64,000 nt of DNA from an uncultured Lachnospiraceae bacterium (GCA_910577955.1 CAJTNC010000006.1:1-64000); one strand, 5' to 3'. Positions 23,970 to 32,984 are shown, counted from the stretch's first letter. Notes: generated by a model not told the origin, from the letters alone. Numbers and translations: made by a program.

Positions 23970-25271
23970 TCAACTTTTCCACGCCCAGTCCCGCAGCGTA
24001 TACTGCAGCGCTCCGGAAGTCTTTTTCCTTGTGATCTCCGCAAGTCCAAGTCTTGTCAGATCCACAAAACGGGTGGTCACCTGATCCTTTGCCGTCTCCT
24101 TTTTCAGCGCATCCACCAGCGTTTTTGTGTGCTCCTTATCCTTCATATTGATAAAATCCACCAAAATCATGCCGCTGATATTTCTGGCGGAAAGCTGATA
24201 ACAGACCTCTTTCACAGCCTCCAGATTCGTCCGGAAATAGAACTCCTCCGGATCTGTTTTTTTCTCCGCTTTGCCTGAATTGACATCGATGGCTACAAGC
24301 GCTTCCGTGGGCTCTATCATCAGATAAGCGCCGGATCTCATATATACCTTAGGCTGCAAAAGCTCCCGCAGTCTGGTATCCAAAGCATAGACGGAGGCCA
24401 ACGAAATTTTCGTATCCTCATAGAATCGCACCGGAAGAGAATCCCCACGGATATGAGCCTTCAATGTTTCATATACATCCCTTTCATCCGTCACGATCTC
24501 CCCCAAAGCGGAAATATTTTGATCCCTGATAAACTCCAGATAAAAATCCTCCGGTTCATACAATTTACTGTAGACCGTCCTCGTCCGGCTGAGTCTGTCA
24601 ATTTCTTTTAATTGACTAATTAAGTCAATCAATTCGTTCTGCCATATTTCAGGCAATACAGACGGCGCATTTGTCCTGAAAGTAATATCCCACTCCGAAA
24701 AATCCGGTTCTTTTTCAGGATCTTCTGCCGAAAAATCCTTCTTCCAACTCTCAAAACTTTCCGCAAGCTGCGCCCGCTCTGTCTCTGTGCTCTTCGACGA
24801 ATACCGGATCTGGCCGTTTCCCTTTTTTACCACCGCAAACTGTCCGGCAAGAGAATATTCCCCAGAAAGTTCGGGGGGTTTGTTCCCCTTTGCCTGTTTG
24901 ACGATCTGAACAGGCAGTTCATCGCCGCACAAGATTCGTCCGTCCGCCGTCCTGTTCACCGGACGGTAGCTGCCATTTTCCCTTGCCTGCAAAAACCCCG
25001 TTCGTCCCGCTTTTCCTTTCTGATCTTCCAGTGCAAGAAATGCTCCCTGGAATTGCTTTGCCACATTCAGCACTTTCCCCAGAATCACGGTTCCGATCGG
25101 GAACTCCTCTTTCTCCTCTCTGGCCGCTTTGCGAATTCTGCCGTCCTCAATCAAGAAGCTGTAGAGAATCCCTCTGTTCCGCAATATCAGTATTTTGTTT
25201 GACTGCATATTTTTTCGGTACAGTTCATGATCCTCCTCCATATGAACCGCTCCCTGTATATATCTGCTCAT
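23970..25271 (-). CDS. rng: Ribonuclease E/G family endoribonuclease
   Basis: A 433-residue RNase E/G. Visible parts are a divergent S1-like segment (PIGTVILGKVLNVAKQFQGAF), the sensor/DNase I regions with IEPTEALVAIDVNSGKA and ISGMILVDFINM (the two metal-binding aspartates), and TRLGLAEITRKKTSG. It ends right after TRKKTSG where most relatives have the CPxCxG zinc-link, which is absent. The start ATG 25271 overlaps the upstream stop (ATGA); ATG 25241 or 25208 are alternatives. In many Clostridia this gene directly precedes rplU; here a Nudix gene and a sugar island intervene. Confidence 0.88.
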   Translation of the reverse strand: MSRYIQGAVHMEEDHELYRKNMQSNKILILRNRGILYSFLIEDGRIRKAAREEKEEFPIGTVILGKVLNVAKQFQGAFLALEDQKGKAGRTGFLQARENGSYRPVNRTADGRILCGDELPVQIVKQAKGNKPPELSGEYSLAGQFAVVKKGNGQIRYSSKSTETERAQLAESFESWKKDFSAEDPEKEPDFSEWDITFRTNAPSVLPEIWQNELIDLISQLKEIDRLSRTRTVYSKLYEPEDFYLEFIRDQNISALGEIVTDERDVYETLKAHIRGDSLPVRFYEDTKISLASVYALDTRLRELLQPKVYMRSGAYLMIEPTEALVAIDVNSGKAEKKTDPEEFYFRTNLEAVKEVCYQLSARNISGMILVDFINMKDKEHTKTLVDALKKETAKDQVTTRFVDLTRLGLAEITRKKTSGALQYTLRDWAWKS

Positions 25272-26050
25272 TCACTCAGAATCCTCGCCCAGTCTGCCTG
25301 CCAGTTATCCATACTCAGCAGATTGTACTGCACACCGTTTACCATAATATTCTGATATGTAATCACATGAGGCGCTCTCTTCGCAATCTCCTCAACCGTC
25401 TCCCGACAGGTCTTCTCTGCGTCTCTCTGTTCGCCCATCAGAGAGTTCGTATACCCTTCATACTGCTTTCCAGTGAAAGGGTTCTTTGTCCCGTTTTTCT
25501 TTATGTCCTGTCTGGAAATGATATGTACTCCCTCCCGGTATCCGCCGATTCCCGGAATCTGGCAGGAATGGAAAGCAGCTACAATATCCTCTAACTTCAC
25601 AAGATAACACCCCTTAACCGGCCACACCGACAAAAAATAATGGGCGCTGATCATAAACAGAACTTCCTCTTTTGCTCTGTCCGTCTTGCTGACAATACAA
25701 ACCTTGTCGGCGCTCATCATCTCCTGATCCGCCTGCTGCAGTTCCTCCACACTGTAGCCGGTTTCCTTCTGATAAAAATCCAAATAGCTGTTTATCCGCT
25801 TATTGCGTTTGATCACACCGGGGATGATGAGCAAAAGTCCCGGCGCACAGAAAACTGCCCCGATCAACATGCCCCTTACTCCAAGTCCCAGCATGCTGAT
25901 CCCCCCCAGAAGAACACCAAAGATAAGCAGCGTAATACCGCCCGCTATGGCTCCTGCCGCACCGCCTCCCTGAGATCTGAAAGCTTTCAGCACACTGCCG
26001 TGTTTGTTTACTGATTTCTCTAATCCTTTTGTCATTCCTGTTTTCATCAT
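25268..26050 (-). CDS. Membrane protein of unknown function next to the LRR protein
   Basis: I do not recognise this family. The 260-residue protein has a glycine-rich segment and two or three hydrophobic helices at about residues 30-80 (GAIAGGITLLIFGVLLGGIS, MLIGAVFCAPGLLLIIPGV), then a soluble domain of about 175 residues (GYSVEELQQADQE, VLFMISAHYFLSVWPVKG, IPGIGGYREGVHIISRQD). The soluble part resembles a PH-like or DUF-type membrane-protein domain only vaguely. Start 26050 or 26047 follows GGAG. It lies between the LRR gene and rng and overlaps rng by an ATGA, so it is co-translated with the RNase. Confidence 0.7.
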   Translation of the reverse strand: MMKTGMTKGLEKSVNKHGSVLKAFRSQGGGAAGAIAGGITLLIFGVLLGGISMLGLGVRGMLIGAVFCAPGLLLIIPGVIKRNKRINSYLDFYQKETGYSVEELQQADQEMMSADKVCIVSKTDRAKEEVLFMISAHYFLSVWPVKGCYLVKLEDIVAAFHSCQIPGIGGYREGVHIISRQDIKKNGTKNPFTGKQYEGYTNSLMGEQRDAEKTCRETVEEIAKRAPHVITYQNIMVNGVQYNLLSMDNWQADWARILSE

Positions 26051-26075
26051 AACACTCCTTTTCTGATATATTTTT

Positions 26076-27986
26076 TTATTCGCTTATCACTAACACCGAA
26101 TCATCGAGCACCTGCAGGTTGCTCACCGGATTGCCTATACAATTCACAGACCGCAGGGATGTAATTGCTGTCAGCGGACGAAGCTCCGTCACATAATTAT
26201 CCGAAATATCAAGCTCCTCCAATTTTCCCAGACTCTCCGCAAAATTGATATCCCTGATCTCATTGCCTGACAGATTTAGTCTCTTCAGATTCGGAAAAGC
26301 TTTTAAAAAGTCAAGATGCTCCGCCAGATACACATCATCATATGTTACATAGACAATGCCTCCCTCACCGGACACATTCGCGTTTTTATAGAGCTTTACT
26401 CCGGCTATCTCCAAAGATTCCAAAGAGGAATTTTCCGCTATCCTGTCAAAATCGATCTCACACTCCGCCCCGTTTATGTTAAGCTCTTTTAAGTGTGGCA
26501 GCGCAAAAATACCCGAAATATCTTCGTAGGTCACAATGCCCCTCATATTTACAGATTCCAGAGAAGAAATACTGTCTACGAAAGCAAAGGATCTGTCACT
26601 GCGCGATGTCGTACAGGACAGCTTTCGCAGTTCGGTAAGCCCCGACAGATCGATCTCCTCAGGCAGATCACAGCTCTGCAGGGACAGGCTGGTAAGCTTT
26701 GTCAGATTCTCCAAAAAACCGCAGGAATGGAAATTTTTCAGTGTCAGACTTTCCAACTCCGTAAGAGCTGCCAGAGACGGCTCCTCACAATTGTGGGATT
26801 TTTCCAGAGTCAGCTCTTTTAACCCGGTAAGGCTCTCCACCGCTCTCATATCTTTTAACTCCGTGCAGTCCGTCACCGAAAGCTTTTCCAGATTCTCCAA
26901 CGTCTCTATGCCGTTTAAATCCAACAGCTCCCCGTCCGAAATCTCCAAACTTTTTAATTGCGGTATCCGGCCTGCAAAATCCAAAACCTTAATGTTTTCA
27001 GACTCAAGGCTCAATTCCTCCAGTTTCTCCATAGAACCGAACACGGCAAAATCATTCAGGGCATCTGCCTTTTTCAAAGTCAGACTTGTTAGGCATGGCA
27101 TCGCTGTCACCACGCTTATCTCACTCAACATACCAGCCGAAACGGAAAGCTTTTCCACCTTCGAAAAACTTTCTAACCCTTCTAAACTTTCGATACTGTT
27201 TTGGATATCCAGTTCCCGGATCATAGCAGGATCATCTAACGCCTCGGCCGCTTCACTCAGCGAAGCGATGGAAGCTGCAAGTCCTGTCAGCTGCAGTCCT
27301 TCTAAATTACACTCGGAAAGGGCTCTTTTCGTCTCCAGTCTTTTAAGGCCCGTCAACGCGGCAAGCTTCTCATAGCCGCTCTCATACCGGGTTCCGACAC
27401 TGTTTTGATAGGTGAGCCATACGATTTCGGCGTCCGCATTCTCCAAAGGATCTTCAAAACTGTAACCGATATAAGTAAAATCCACATCATTTTTATCTGC
27501 GATCCACCGGATCTTCGAAAGTTCTTCCTCCGTCACACTGTCTGCATCTTTGCCGAAAGCCGCTTCCACCGCCTCCCCCAGCAGACCGTGAAACGCTGCG
27601 TCTTCCCTCTCCCCTGTTTCTCTGGGATCATATAGACTGTACGCGTTCTTCTCAAGGGCTTCCAGCGCCGTCTGCTTTTCCGCCTCCTGCGCTTTTTCCT
27701 TCTTGGAATTTATCATCATACCGATCACGGCCGCAAATACCGCGAGCGCCCCCACAACATAGAGTATCCGATATAATATGGGCTCTTCCTTTACCGTTTG
27801 TGTCATCGGCACCGCAGGCTGCCAATCCGGCGCTTTTCTGGGAGCAACTTCTCCCTGCAGTCCACTGACGGCATACTCTCCCCCGCAGTACTCACATTTG
27901 ACAAACCGGGTTCCGTCAGAAGGCATCTTCAGCGTACTGCCGCAGCCCGGGCATTTTATTTCCGCAATTTTAATATGATCATCCAT
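26076..27986 (-). CDS. Zinc-ribbon, single-membrane-segment, leucine-rich-repeat protein
   Basis: A 636-residue protein of unusual layout. Residues 11-36 form a zinc ribbon (CPGC and CEYC pairs). One membrane helix lies at about 72-91 (ILYVVGALAVFAAVIGMMI). A charged linker follows, and from about residue 210 to the end run about 16-18 leucine-rich repeats of internalin-like 21-23-residue type (LTGLKELTLEKS, LKSLEISDG, LKRLNLSGNEIRDI, LEELDISDNYVTEL). The ribbon would be cytoplasmic and the repeats outside. No signal peptide or sortase motif is seen. GGGAGG precedes the start. It sits in the rng/radical-SAM operon between DUF2344 and the unknown membrane protein. Function unknown; LRRs suggest protein binding. 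Confidence 0.85.
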   Translation of the reverse strand: MDDHIKIAEIKCPGCGSTLKMPSDGTRFVKCEYCGGEYAVSGLQGEVAPRKAPDWQPAVPMTQTVKEEPILYRILYVVGALAVFAAVIGMMINSKKEKAQEAEKQTALEALEKNAYSLYDPRETGEREDAAFHGLLGEAVEAAFGKDADSVTEEELSKIRWIADKNDVDFTYIGYSFEDPLENADAEIVWLTYQNSVGTRYESGYEKLAALTGLKRLETKRALSECNLEGLQLTGLAASIASLSEAAEALDDPAMIRELDIQNSIESLEGLESFSKVEKLSVSAGMLSEISVVTAMPCLTSLTLKKADALNDFAVFGSMEKLEELSLESENIKVLDFAGRIPQLKSLEISDGELLDLNGIETLENLEKLSVTDCTELKDMRAVESLTGLKELTLEKSHNCEEPSLAALTELESLTLKNFHSCGFLENLTKLTSLSLQSCDLPEEIDLSGLTELRKLSCTTSRSDRSFAFVDSISSLESVNMRGIVTYEDISGIFALPHLKELNINGAECEIDFDRIAENSSLESLEIAGVKLYKNANVSGEGGIVYVTYDDVYLAEHLDFLKAFPNLKRLNLSGNEIRDINFAESLGKLEELDISDNYVTELRPLTAITSLRSVNCIGNPVSNLQVLDDSVLVISE

Positions 27987-28022
27987 GACTCGCCTCCCTA
28001 TCCGCCTGCCGGCTGTCTGTAT

Positions 28023-28733
28023 TTATTGATCCATAGGCACAAACAAAGGCTCCTCTTCCGTCCCCCGGTTCAGATAGGTATCCTCTCTCGTAACCGACAT
28101 CCGAAAAGCGTCGAAAGGCAGATCCAGTCCCTTAAAAATAGCTTCCATCACCATAGCCGGTTTGATATTCCCTGCGCTGGACGCATTCACCATCAGATAC
28201 AGACAGTTCTTTCCCTGATAGGAGGAAAGTCTGAAATCATAAATCGACGGCTTTAAGTCGATCTCCAGCACACTTTTCTTGGTCTGTTTCTCCATCAGGA
28301 TCTGTTCCGCCTGCAGAAATTCTTTTATTGCTTCCCTCCAGCCTTGTGAAGGCTCAAAACCATCCGGAAAAGCGATATAATAGCCGGCTGCCGCCACAGC
28401 CGCCATAGCGCTGCCCGACTTCTCCGGCAGCACCACCACGGAGAGCACTTCCATCCCCTCCGCCATCTGTTCGTTCATCTTTCTTTTGACGTCCTCCGTG
28501 CTCTCCAAAGAGTTGAACTCCACATCCATATATTCCCCGTCGCTCTCAAGCCCCACGCCCAGAGGCGCCGCAAAGGACATGACCTGATGGGGAGAAAAAC
28601 CTTCCGTGTAGGCGATATCAATGCCGGAGCGCCGGAACACTTTCTGAAAGTACCGCATGATATCCAGATGTCCGATAAATTTTAACGCGCCGTGTTTGGA
28701 AAATTTGATGCGCACTTTGATCCGTTCACTCAT
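28023..28733 (-). CDS. Radical-SAM-linked protein (DUF2344/TIGR03936)
   Basis: A 236-residue DUF2344 protein (VRIKFSKHGALKFIGHLDIMRYFQKVFRRSGI, EGFSPHQVMSFAAPLGVG). The start is ATG 28733, overlapping the radical-SAM stop as ATGA; longer frames to 28886 lie within the radical-SAM gene. The family is always paired with the TIGR03960 radical-SAM protein, often as a fusion, and both are linked to tRNA or ribosome-related genes. The exact reaction is not established. Confidence 0.92.
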   Translation of the reverse strand: MSERIKVRIKFSKHGALKFIGHLDIMRYFQKVFRRSGIDIAYTEGFSPHQVMSFAAPLGVGLESDGEYMDVEFNSLESTEDVKRKMNEQMAEGMEVLSVVVLPEKSGSAMAAVAAAGYYIAFPDGFEPSQGWREAIKEFLQAEQILMEKQTKKSVLEIDLKPSIYDFRLSSYQGKNCLYLMVNASSAGNIKPAMVMEAIFKGLDLPFDAFRMSVTREDTYLNRGTEEEPLFVPMDQ

Positions 28734-30598
28734 ACTCTCTCCTCCACACAGACGCCGCAGCCGTATTTTGCCGCACCGCAGCCGCTGCAGGCTTTCCTGC
28801 AGTTGGGAGAAACCTCCTCTTTCTGCGCTTTCTCCCACTCCCGCCACAGGTACTCTTTCGTGACGCCGCAGTCCAAAATATCCCATGGAAAAATCTCGTC
28901 TTTTTTCCGCTCTCTCGTATTATAGAAATCGATGGAAATGCCGCAGTCCGCAAAAGCCTCCATCCATAGATCATTTTTGTAGTATTCACTCCATGCGTCA
29001 AACATGCAGCCCTTTTCATAGGCCTTTAAGATCACCTGTGCAACCTTTCTGTCCCCTCTGGCAAGCACCCCCTCCATCACGCTGACATCCGCCTCGTGCC
29101 AGTTGTACTTGATCCGCTTCTGATTTAACTGGGAAGAAATACCCTGCCTTGTCTCATAGGCTTTGTCCAAAAATTCCTCTCCGCTGCACATAGGAGCCCA
29201 CTGAAAGGGCGTAAAAGGTTTCGGGATAAAGAAGGACGTGCTGGCAACTATCTGCACCGGCTCCCGCCTTCTCTCCTTCGGCACCGTATCAAAAAATACG
29301 GAAGCAATCTTGTTTGCCAAATCCCCGATGCCCTGTACATCCTCTTTTGTCTCCGTGGGAAGCCCCAGCATAAAGTAAAGCTTCACCCTTGTCCATCCGC
29401 CTTCAAAGGCTAACTGAGCCCCTCTCAAAATATCCTCCTCTGTGAGACCTTTGTTGATCACATTCCGAAGCCTCTGGGAACCGGCCTCCGGGGCAAAAGT
29501 CAAGGAACTTTTCTTCACATCCTGCACCTTGCTCATCACGTCCAACGAAAAAGAGTCGATCCGCAGACTGGGCAGAGAAATATTCACCCGCTTCTCACCG
29601 CAGTCCTCGATCAGGAAATCCACCAGCTCTTTCAGCTCCGAATAGTCACTGGAACTCAAGGAACTCAGCGTTATCTCATCATAACCGGTATTTTTTAACA
29701 TCTCTGAGGCATACTGTTTGAGCCTGTCCACATTTTTTTCCCGCACGGGTCTGTAAAGCTGTCCTGCCTGACAGAAACGACACCCTCGGATACAGCCCCG
29801 CTGGATCTCCAACACCACTCTGTCCTGCGCGCACTTGATAAAGGGGACCACCGGTTTCACCGGGTAAGGCACCCCGTCAAAATCCGTCACGATATTTTTG
29901 GTGATCCTCTCCGGCGCATCCTGAATATTTGGCTTCATGGAAGCGATCCTGCCGTCCTCCTCATAGACCACATCATAAAACTGCGGCACATAAATGCCCT
30001 GCAGGGAACAGATCTTTTTCAAAAAATCCCTCCGGCTGCCCCCCGCCTTTTTGTTTTCTTTATAGAGATCCAGTATTTCCCGATATCTGGTCTCTCCCTC
30101 CCCGATATAAAAGAAATCAAAAAACTCGGCGATAGGTTCCGGATTATAGGAACAGGGACCGCCGCCGATCACAATCGGATCATCCTCCCTCCTGTCCTTT
30201 GAAAGGAGCGGGATCTGCGAGAGATCAAGCACCTGTAAAATATTGGTGTAGCACATTTCGTACTGCAATGTGATGCCGAGGAAATCCAGATTTTTTACAG
30301 GTTCCTGGCTCTCCAACCCAAAAAGCGGGATTTTCTTCTCCCGCATGATCTGATCCAGATCCGGCCACGGGGAATACACCCGCTCACACCAGACATCCTC
30401 ATAGCTGTTAAACATATCGTACAGAATCTGCAGTCCCAAATGGGACATACCGATCTCATACACATCCGGAAAGCACATGGCCATGCGGATATCCACATCC
30501 TCAGGCCGCTTCACCACGCTGTTTATTTCCTTTCCGATATATCTGGCCGGCTTTTCTATTTTTAACAATATTTCATCCTGTAACGCTAAACTGCTCAT
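28730..30598 (-). CDS. B12-binding-domain radical SAM protein (TIGR03960 family)
   Basis: A 622-residue radical-SAM protein. An N-terminal B12-binding-like region (VDIRMAMCFPDVYEIGMSHLG) precedes the iron-sulfur motif CIRGCRFCQAG (CxxxCxxC) and SAM-domain stretches ITLSSLSSSDYSEL and TFAPEAGSQRLRNVINKGLTEED. The C-terminus is cysteine-rich (CRKACSGCGAAKYGCGVCVEE) and probably binds another cluster. The start ATG 30598 follows GAGAGGAT. It is coupled to DUF2344, and the pair lies upstream of rng as in many Firmicutes. Substrate unknown, likely a tRNA or ribosomal component. Confidence 0.92.
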   Translation of the reverse strand: MSSLALQDEILLKIEKPARYIGKEINSVVKRPEDVDIRMAMCFPDVYEIGMSHLGLQILYDMFNSYEDVWCERVYSPWPDLDQIMREKKIPLFGLESQEPVKNLDFLGITLQYEMCYTNILQVLDLSQIPLLSKDRREDDPIVIGGGPCSYNPEPIAEFFDFFYIGEGETRYREILDLYKENKKAGGSRRDFLKKICSLQGIYVPQFYDVVYEEDGRIASMKPNIQDAPERITKNIVTDFDGVPYPVKPVVPFIKCAQDRVVLEIQRGCIRGCRFCQAGQLYRPVREKNVDRLKQYASEMLKNTGYDEITLSSLSSSDYSELKELVDFLIEDCGEKRVNISLPSLRIDSFSLDVMSKVQDVKKSSLTFAPEAGSQRLRNVINKGLTEEDILRGAQLAFEGGWTRVKLYFMLGLPTETKEDVQGIGDLANKIASVFFDTVPKERRREPVQIVASTSFFIPKPFTPFQWAPMCSGEEFLDKAYETRQGISSQLNQKRIKYNWHEADVSVMEGVLARGDRKVAQVILKAYEKGCMFDAWSEYYKNDLWMEAFADCGISIDFYNTRERKKDEIFPWDILDCGVTKEYLWREWEKAQKEEVSPNCRKACSGCGAAKYGCGVCVEERV

Positions 30599-30698
30599 TG
30601 TTATCCTCTCGTACTTCTTATCGAAATTTCTCTTCCAATAGTATAGCAAGTTATTCTCAGTAATTCAATGTCAGCATCTCATTTTCTATATTCCGCTG

Positions 30699-31196
30699 TC
30701 AGTTTTCGTCCTTTTGCATCTCCTGCATCTCTTCAATCTCCGGCATCATTTCCTCAAAATCCATCCCGTCCACGAACTCTTCACTGCCCAGAGAATCCAT
30801 CAGATTCTGATAATCCACGTCCCAGAATTTTAATCCGGCAAACCTCATTAAAAGCACGATCACAAACAAAAGAACAGAAATAAAGCCCCGCGTCACAAAA
30901 GATATTCTGTTCCTTCTCTGCATCTTCTGCCACATGGCTTCCGCTTCCGCATCCTCGTTTTCCGCTGCCTGCAGCATGGATGTCCTGCCGTAACCGCTCT
31001 TTAACATGTCATTGTATTTCTTCTTTTTTCCCCTCACTACCGATTTTCCGTAGACAAGCATCTCCCGTTTGTCCATCTGCAGCCTGTTATAGTCCTGCTC
31101 CTGCCTGAGCATATGGGAAAGCTCTAACTTCTGTTCCACGGAAAGCCCCCGTCTCTCCCTGCCTTTGCCGAATCCTTTTTCATATAGATCTTCCAT
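30699..31196 (-). CDS. Hypothetical single-pass membrane protein
   Basis: I do not recognise a family. The 165-residue product has a basic, helical, cytoplasmic N-terminal part of about 105 residues (GLSVEQKLELSHMLRQEQDY), one membrane segment at about 105-122 (GFISVLLFVIVLLMRFAGL) and an acidic, methionine/glutamate-rich tail. It lies between the MGMT-like gene and the radical-SAM gene on the same strand. The coding signal is supported by length and clean frame only. Confidence 0.6.
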   Translation of the reverse strand: MEDLYEKGFGKGRERRGLSVEQKLELSHMLRQEQDYNRLQMDKREMLVYGKSVVRGKKKKYNDMLKSGYGRTSMLQAAENEDAEAEAMWQKMQRRNRISFVTRGFISVLLFVIVLLMRFAGLKFWDVDYQNLMDSLGSEEFVDGMDFEEMMPEIEEMQEMQKDEN

Positions 31197-31261
31197 CTCT
31201 TATTCACCTTCGCTGTGTAGGCTTTGTCCTTTTTTAACAGAATATGAGGAACTGTCATAAT

Positions 31262-31588
31262 TTAGAATACAAAATCTGTCCCGCCATCCCATCTGCATTT
31301 TTTCATATCCACATGGCTATTATCCTTAAATTCCACGCCTTCCTCCAGAAGCAGTTCCCTCTGCTCGTAAAAAAACGGCGCTAACCGCCCAGCATGGTTC
31401 ACAACCCGGTGACAGGGGTATTCCCCGTAATATTCCGCCATACTCAGCACTTTCCCCACAAGCCTTGCGTTTTTGTCTCTGCCGATCAATTTCGCGATCT
31501 GTCCGTAGGAGGCGACTTTTCCCGCCGGTATCTCCTCCACCACCGACAATATTTCATAGATCAAAGTTTCCGTCATAGTTGTCTTCAT
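31262..31588 (-). CDS. MGMT-family (O6-alkylguanine transferase-like) protein
   Basis: A 108-residue protein that corresponds to the C-terminal DNA-binding domain of O6-methylguanine methyltransferases: IPAGKVASYGQIAKLIG, the arginine-finger segment ARLVGKVLS, and the active-site motif EYPCHRVV with the cysteine (about Cys59) present. Alkyltransferase-like proteins replace this cysteine by tryptophan, so this short form could still accept alkyl groups. The start ATG 31588 follows GGAGATG. It is transcribed divergently from the DUF4180 gene. Confidence 0.85.
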   Translation of the reverse strand: MKTTMTETLIYEILSVVEEIPAGKVASYGQIAKLIGRDKNARLVGKVLSMAEYYGEYPCHRVVNHAGRLAPFFYEQRELLLEEGVEFKDNSHVDMKKCRWDGGTDFVF

Positions 31589-31696
31589 AGCGTCATCTCC
31601 TTTGACATCGCAGTGCAAAATATATCATATCACACCGCCATATACATATGTCAAAAAATACATTTTTTTCAATTGAAAGAATACAAATACGCGCAC

Positions 31697-31725
31697 TTGA
31701 CAGTTTAGCCTGATTCAGATAGAAT
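31697..31725 (+). promoter_or_regulatory. Promoter of the DUF4180 gene
   Basis: TTGACA (31697-31702), 17-base spacer and TAGAAT (31720-31725), about 48 bases before the start codon. Confidence 0.75.
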
Positions 31726-31773
31726 ATGGTCTTAACTGGAATTTGTACTGCAAATGAAGTTTAGGAGGATATT

Positions 31774-32142
31774 ATGAATATAGAACACTTGAAAGACAAC
31801 AAAGCAGATATTGCAGTTATTTCCAGTGACGAAAAGCTGATCGTTGATGCCCAATCCGCTTTAGATCTGGCTATGACTGTCAAGTACGAAACAGGCGCAA
31901 CAGATATAGTGATCAATAAATCAGCGGTATGTGAAGAGTTTTTTATTCTCAGCAACGGCTTAGCAGGTGAAATACTCCAAAAGTTTATCAATTATCATAT
32001 CAGGATTGCTGTTTACGGAGAATACTCACAATATACAAGCAAACCGCTGAAAGATTTTATTTATGAGTCAAACAATGGCAATGACTTCTTTTTTGTCTCA
32101 ACCAAAGAAGAGGCAATACAAAAACTGACTGAAACACAATAA
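31774..32142 (+). CDS. DUF4180 family protein
   Basis: A 122-residue protein with the DUF4180 pattern: IAVISSDEKLIVDAQSALDL, TDIVINKSAVCEEFFIL, LAGEILQKFINYHIRIAVYGEYS, DFIYESNNGNDFFFVSTKEEA. No catalytic motif is known for the family. AGGAGG precedes the ATG. It is one of the few + strand genes, monocistronic between a divergent MGMT-like gene and a convergent rpmF, ending in a bidirectional terminator. Confidence 0.85.
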   Translation: MNIEHLKDNKADIAVISSDEKLIVDAQSALDLAMTVKYETGATDIVINKSAVCEEFFILSNGLAGEILQKFINYHIRIAVYGEYSQYTSKPLKDFIYESNNGNDFFFVSTKEEAIQKLTETQ

Positions 32143-32167
32143 CAACATCGTGCAAATTCCGGTTTAT

Positions 32168-32206
32168 AAAAAAAGAACCTTCCGATCAGTCGGAAAGTCC
32201 TTTTTT
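32168..32206. terminator. Bidirectional terminator between DUF4180 and rpmF
   Basis: Stem around CCTTCCGA-TCAG-TCGGAAAG with an A-run before and a T6 run after, so it can act on both converging transcripts. Confidence 0.8.
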
Positions 32207-32214
32207 ACATCTTA

Positions 32215-32397
32215 TTATGCTTCTACATTAACGATTTCCCGTTTGTTATAAGAACCGCAGCTCTTGCATACTCTGTGGGGCACCATCAGCGCGCCGCACT
32301 TGCTGCATTTCACCAGCGTCGGAGCAGACATTTTCCAGTTTGCTCTTCTCTTGTCTCTTCTCGAACGGGAAGATTTATTCTTAGGACAAATAGACAT
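32215..32397 (-). CDS. rpmF: Ribosomal protein L32
   Basis: A 60-residue L32 (CPKNKSSRSRRDKRRANWK) with a zinc ribbon CSKCGALMVPHRVCKSCGSY, i.e. the zinc-binding (C+) form. It follows yceD by 3 bases, the conserved bacterial pair. Confidence 0.96.
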   Translation of the reverse strand: MSICPKNKSSRSRRDKRRANWKMSAPTLVKCSKCGALMVPHRVCKSCGSYNKREIVNVEA

Positions 32398-32400
32398 ACG

Positions 32401-32922
32401 TTACACCTCCTTATTCGCGTTAAAGATATCCTTTATCGCCGCCATCCTCGGGTCCGGAACGAAGGTATCGCATCCACATTCTCCCAAGTTCAGATCCTTT
32501 CCGCACACCCTGCAAATTCCTTTGCAGTCCGGTCTGCATAAAACCTTGGTCGGCAGGCTCATCAATATTTCGTTACTAAACAGGCTCTCCACATTCAGCT
32601 GATACCCTTCCATAAAGGTCTGGTCATCGGCCTCCTCGAGCGGAACTTCCGGCGATACCACATCCACCGCAAAGGAAAGCTCTATCTCCTGCTCAACATC
32701 CTTTAAGCATCTGCTGCACTGCATCCCCAGCACAACTTCCGCCTCCCCTTCCACACGCACCTTGCCTTTGCCAAGATTTGTGAAAACAAAGGTTACGGGT
32801 GTTTTCCGCAGTATCTGAAAACTTTCCGTACCGTCTGCAAATACTTTAAGCTCCGGCACGATCTCTTTCTTTTCTTTATGCCCTCGCTGGCAAGCAAACA
32901 GTTCCGTCAAATTCAATAACAT
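32401..32922 (-). CDS. yceD: YceD/DUF177 family protein
   Basis: A 173-residue DUF177 protein, upstream of rpmF as in most bacteria. Features: the CSRCL motif in the middle (MQCSRCLKDVE) and a C-terminal cysteine cluster (CRPDCKGICRVCGKDLNLGECGC) that likely binds zinc. YceD proteins are linked to 23S rRNA/ribosome metabolism. AGGAG precedes the ATG. A consensus promoter lies 28 bases upstream. Confidence 0.93.
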   Translation of the reverse strand: MLLNLTELFACQRGHKEKKEIVPELKVFADGTESFQILRKTPVTFVFTNLGKGKVRVEGEAEVVLGMQCSRCLKDVEQEIELSFAVDVVSPEVPLEEADDQTFMEGYQLNVESLFSNEILMSLPTKVLCRPDCKGICRVCGKDLNLGECGCDTFVPDPRMAAIKDIFNANKEV

Positions 32923-32949
32923 AGAAAGCTCCTATTCACGCACCCAGTC

Positions 32950-32978
32950 ATTATACCTGCTTCCCACTTTTTTGTCAA
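32950..32978 (-). promoter_or_regulatory. yceD-rpmF promoter
   Basis: Consensus TTGACA (32973-32978), 17-base spacer and TATAAT (32950-32955) on the minus strand. Confidence 0.9.
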
Positions 32979-32984
32979 CTGGTT

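Noticed and set aside
26536..27375. A 279-residue open frame on the + strand
   Set aside because: Antisense shadow of the leucine-rich-repeat gene; Ser-rich because the repeat codons read back as serine.
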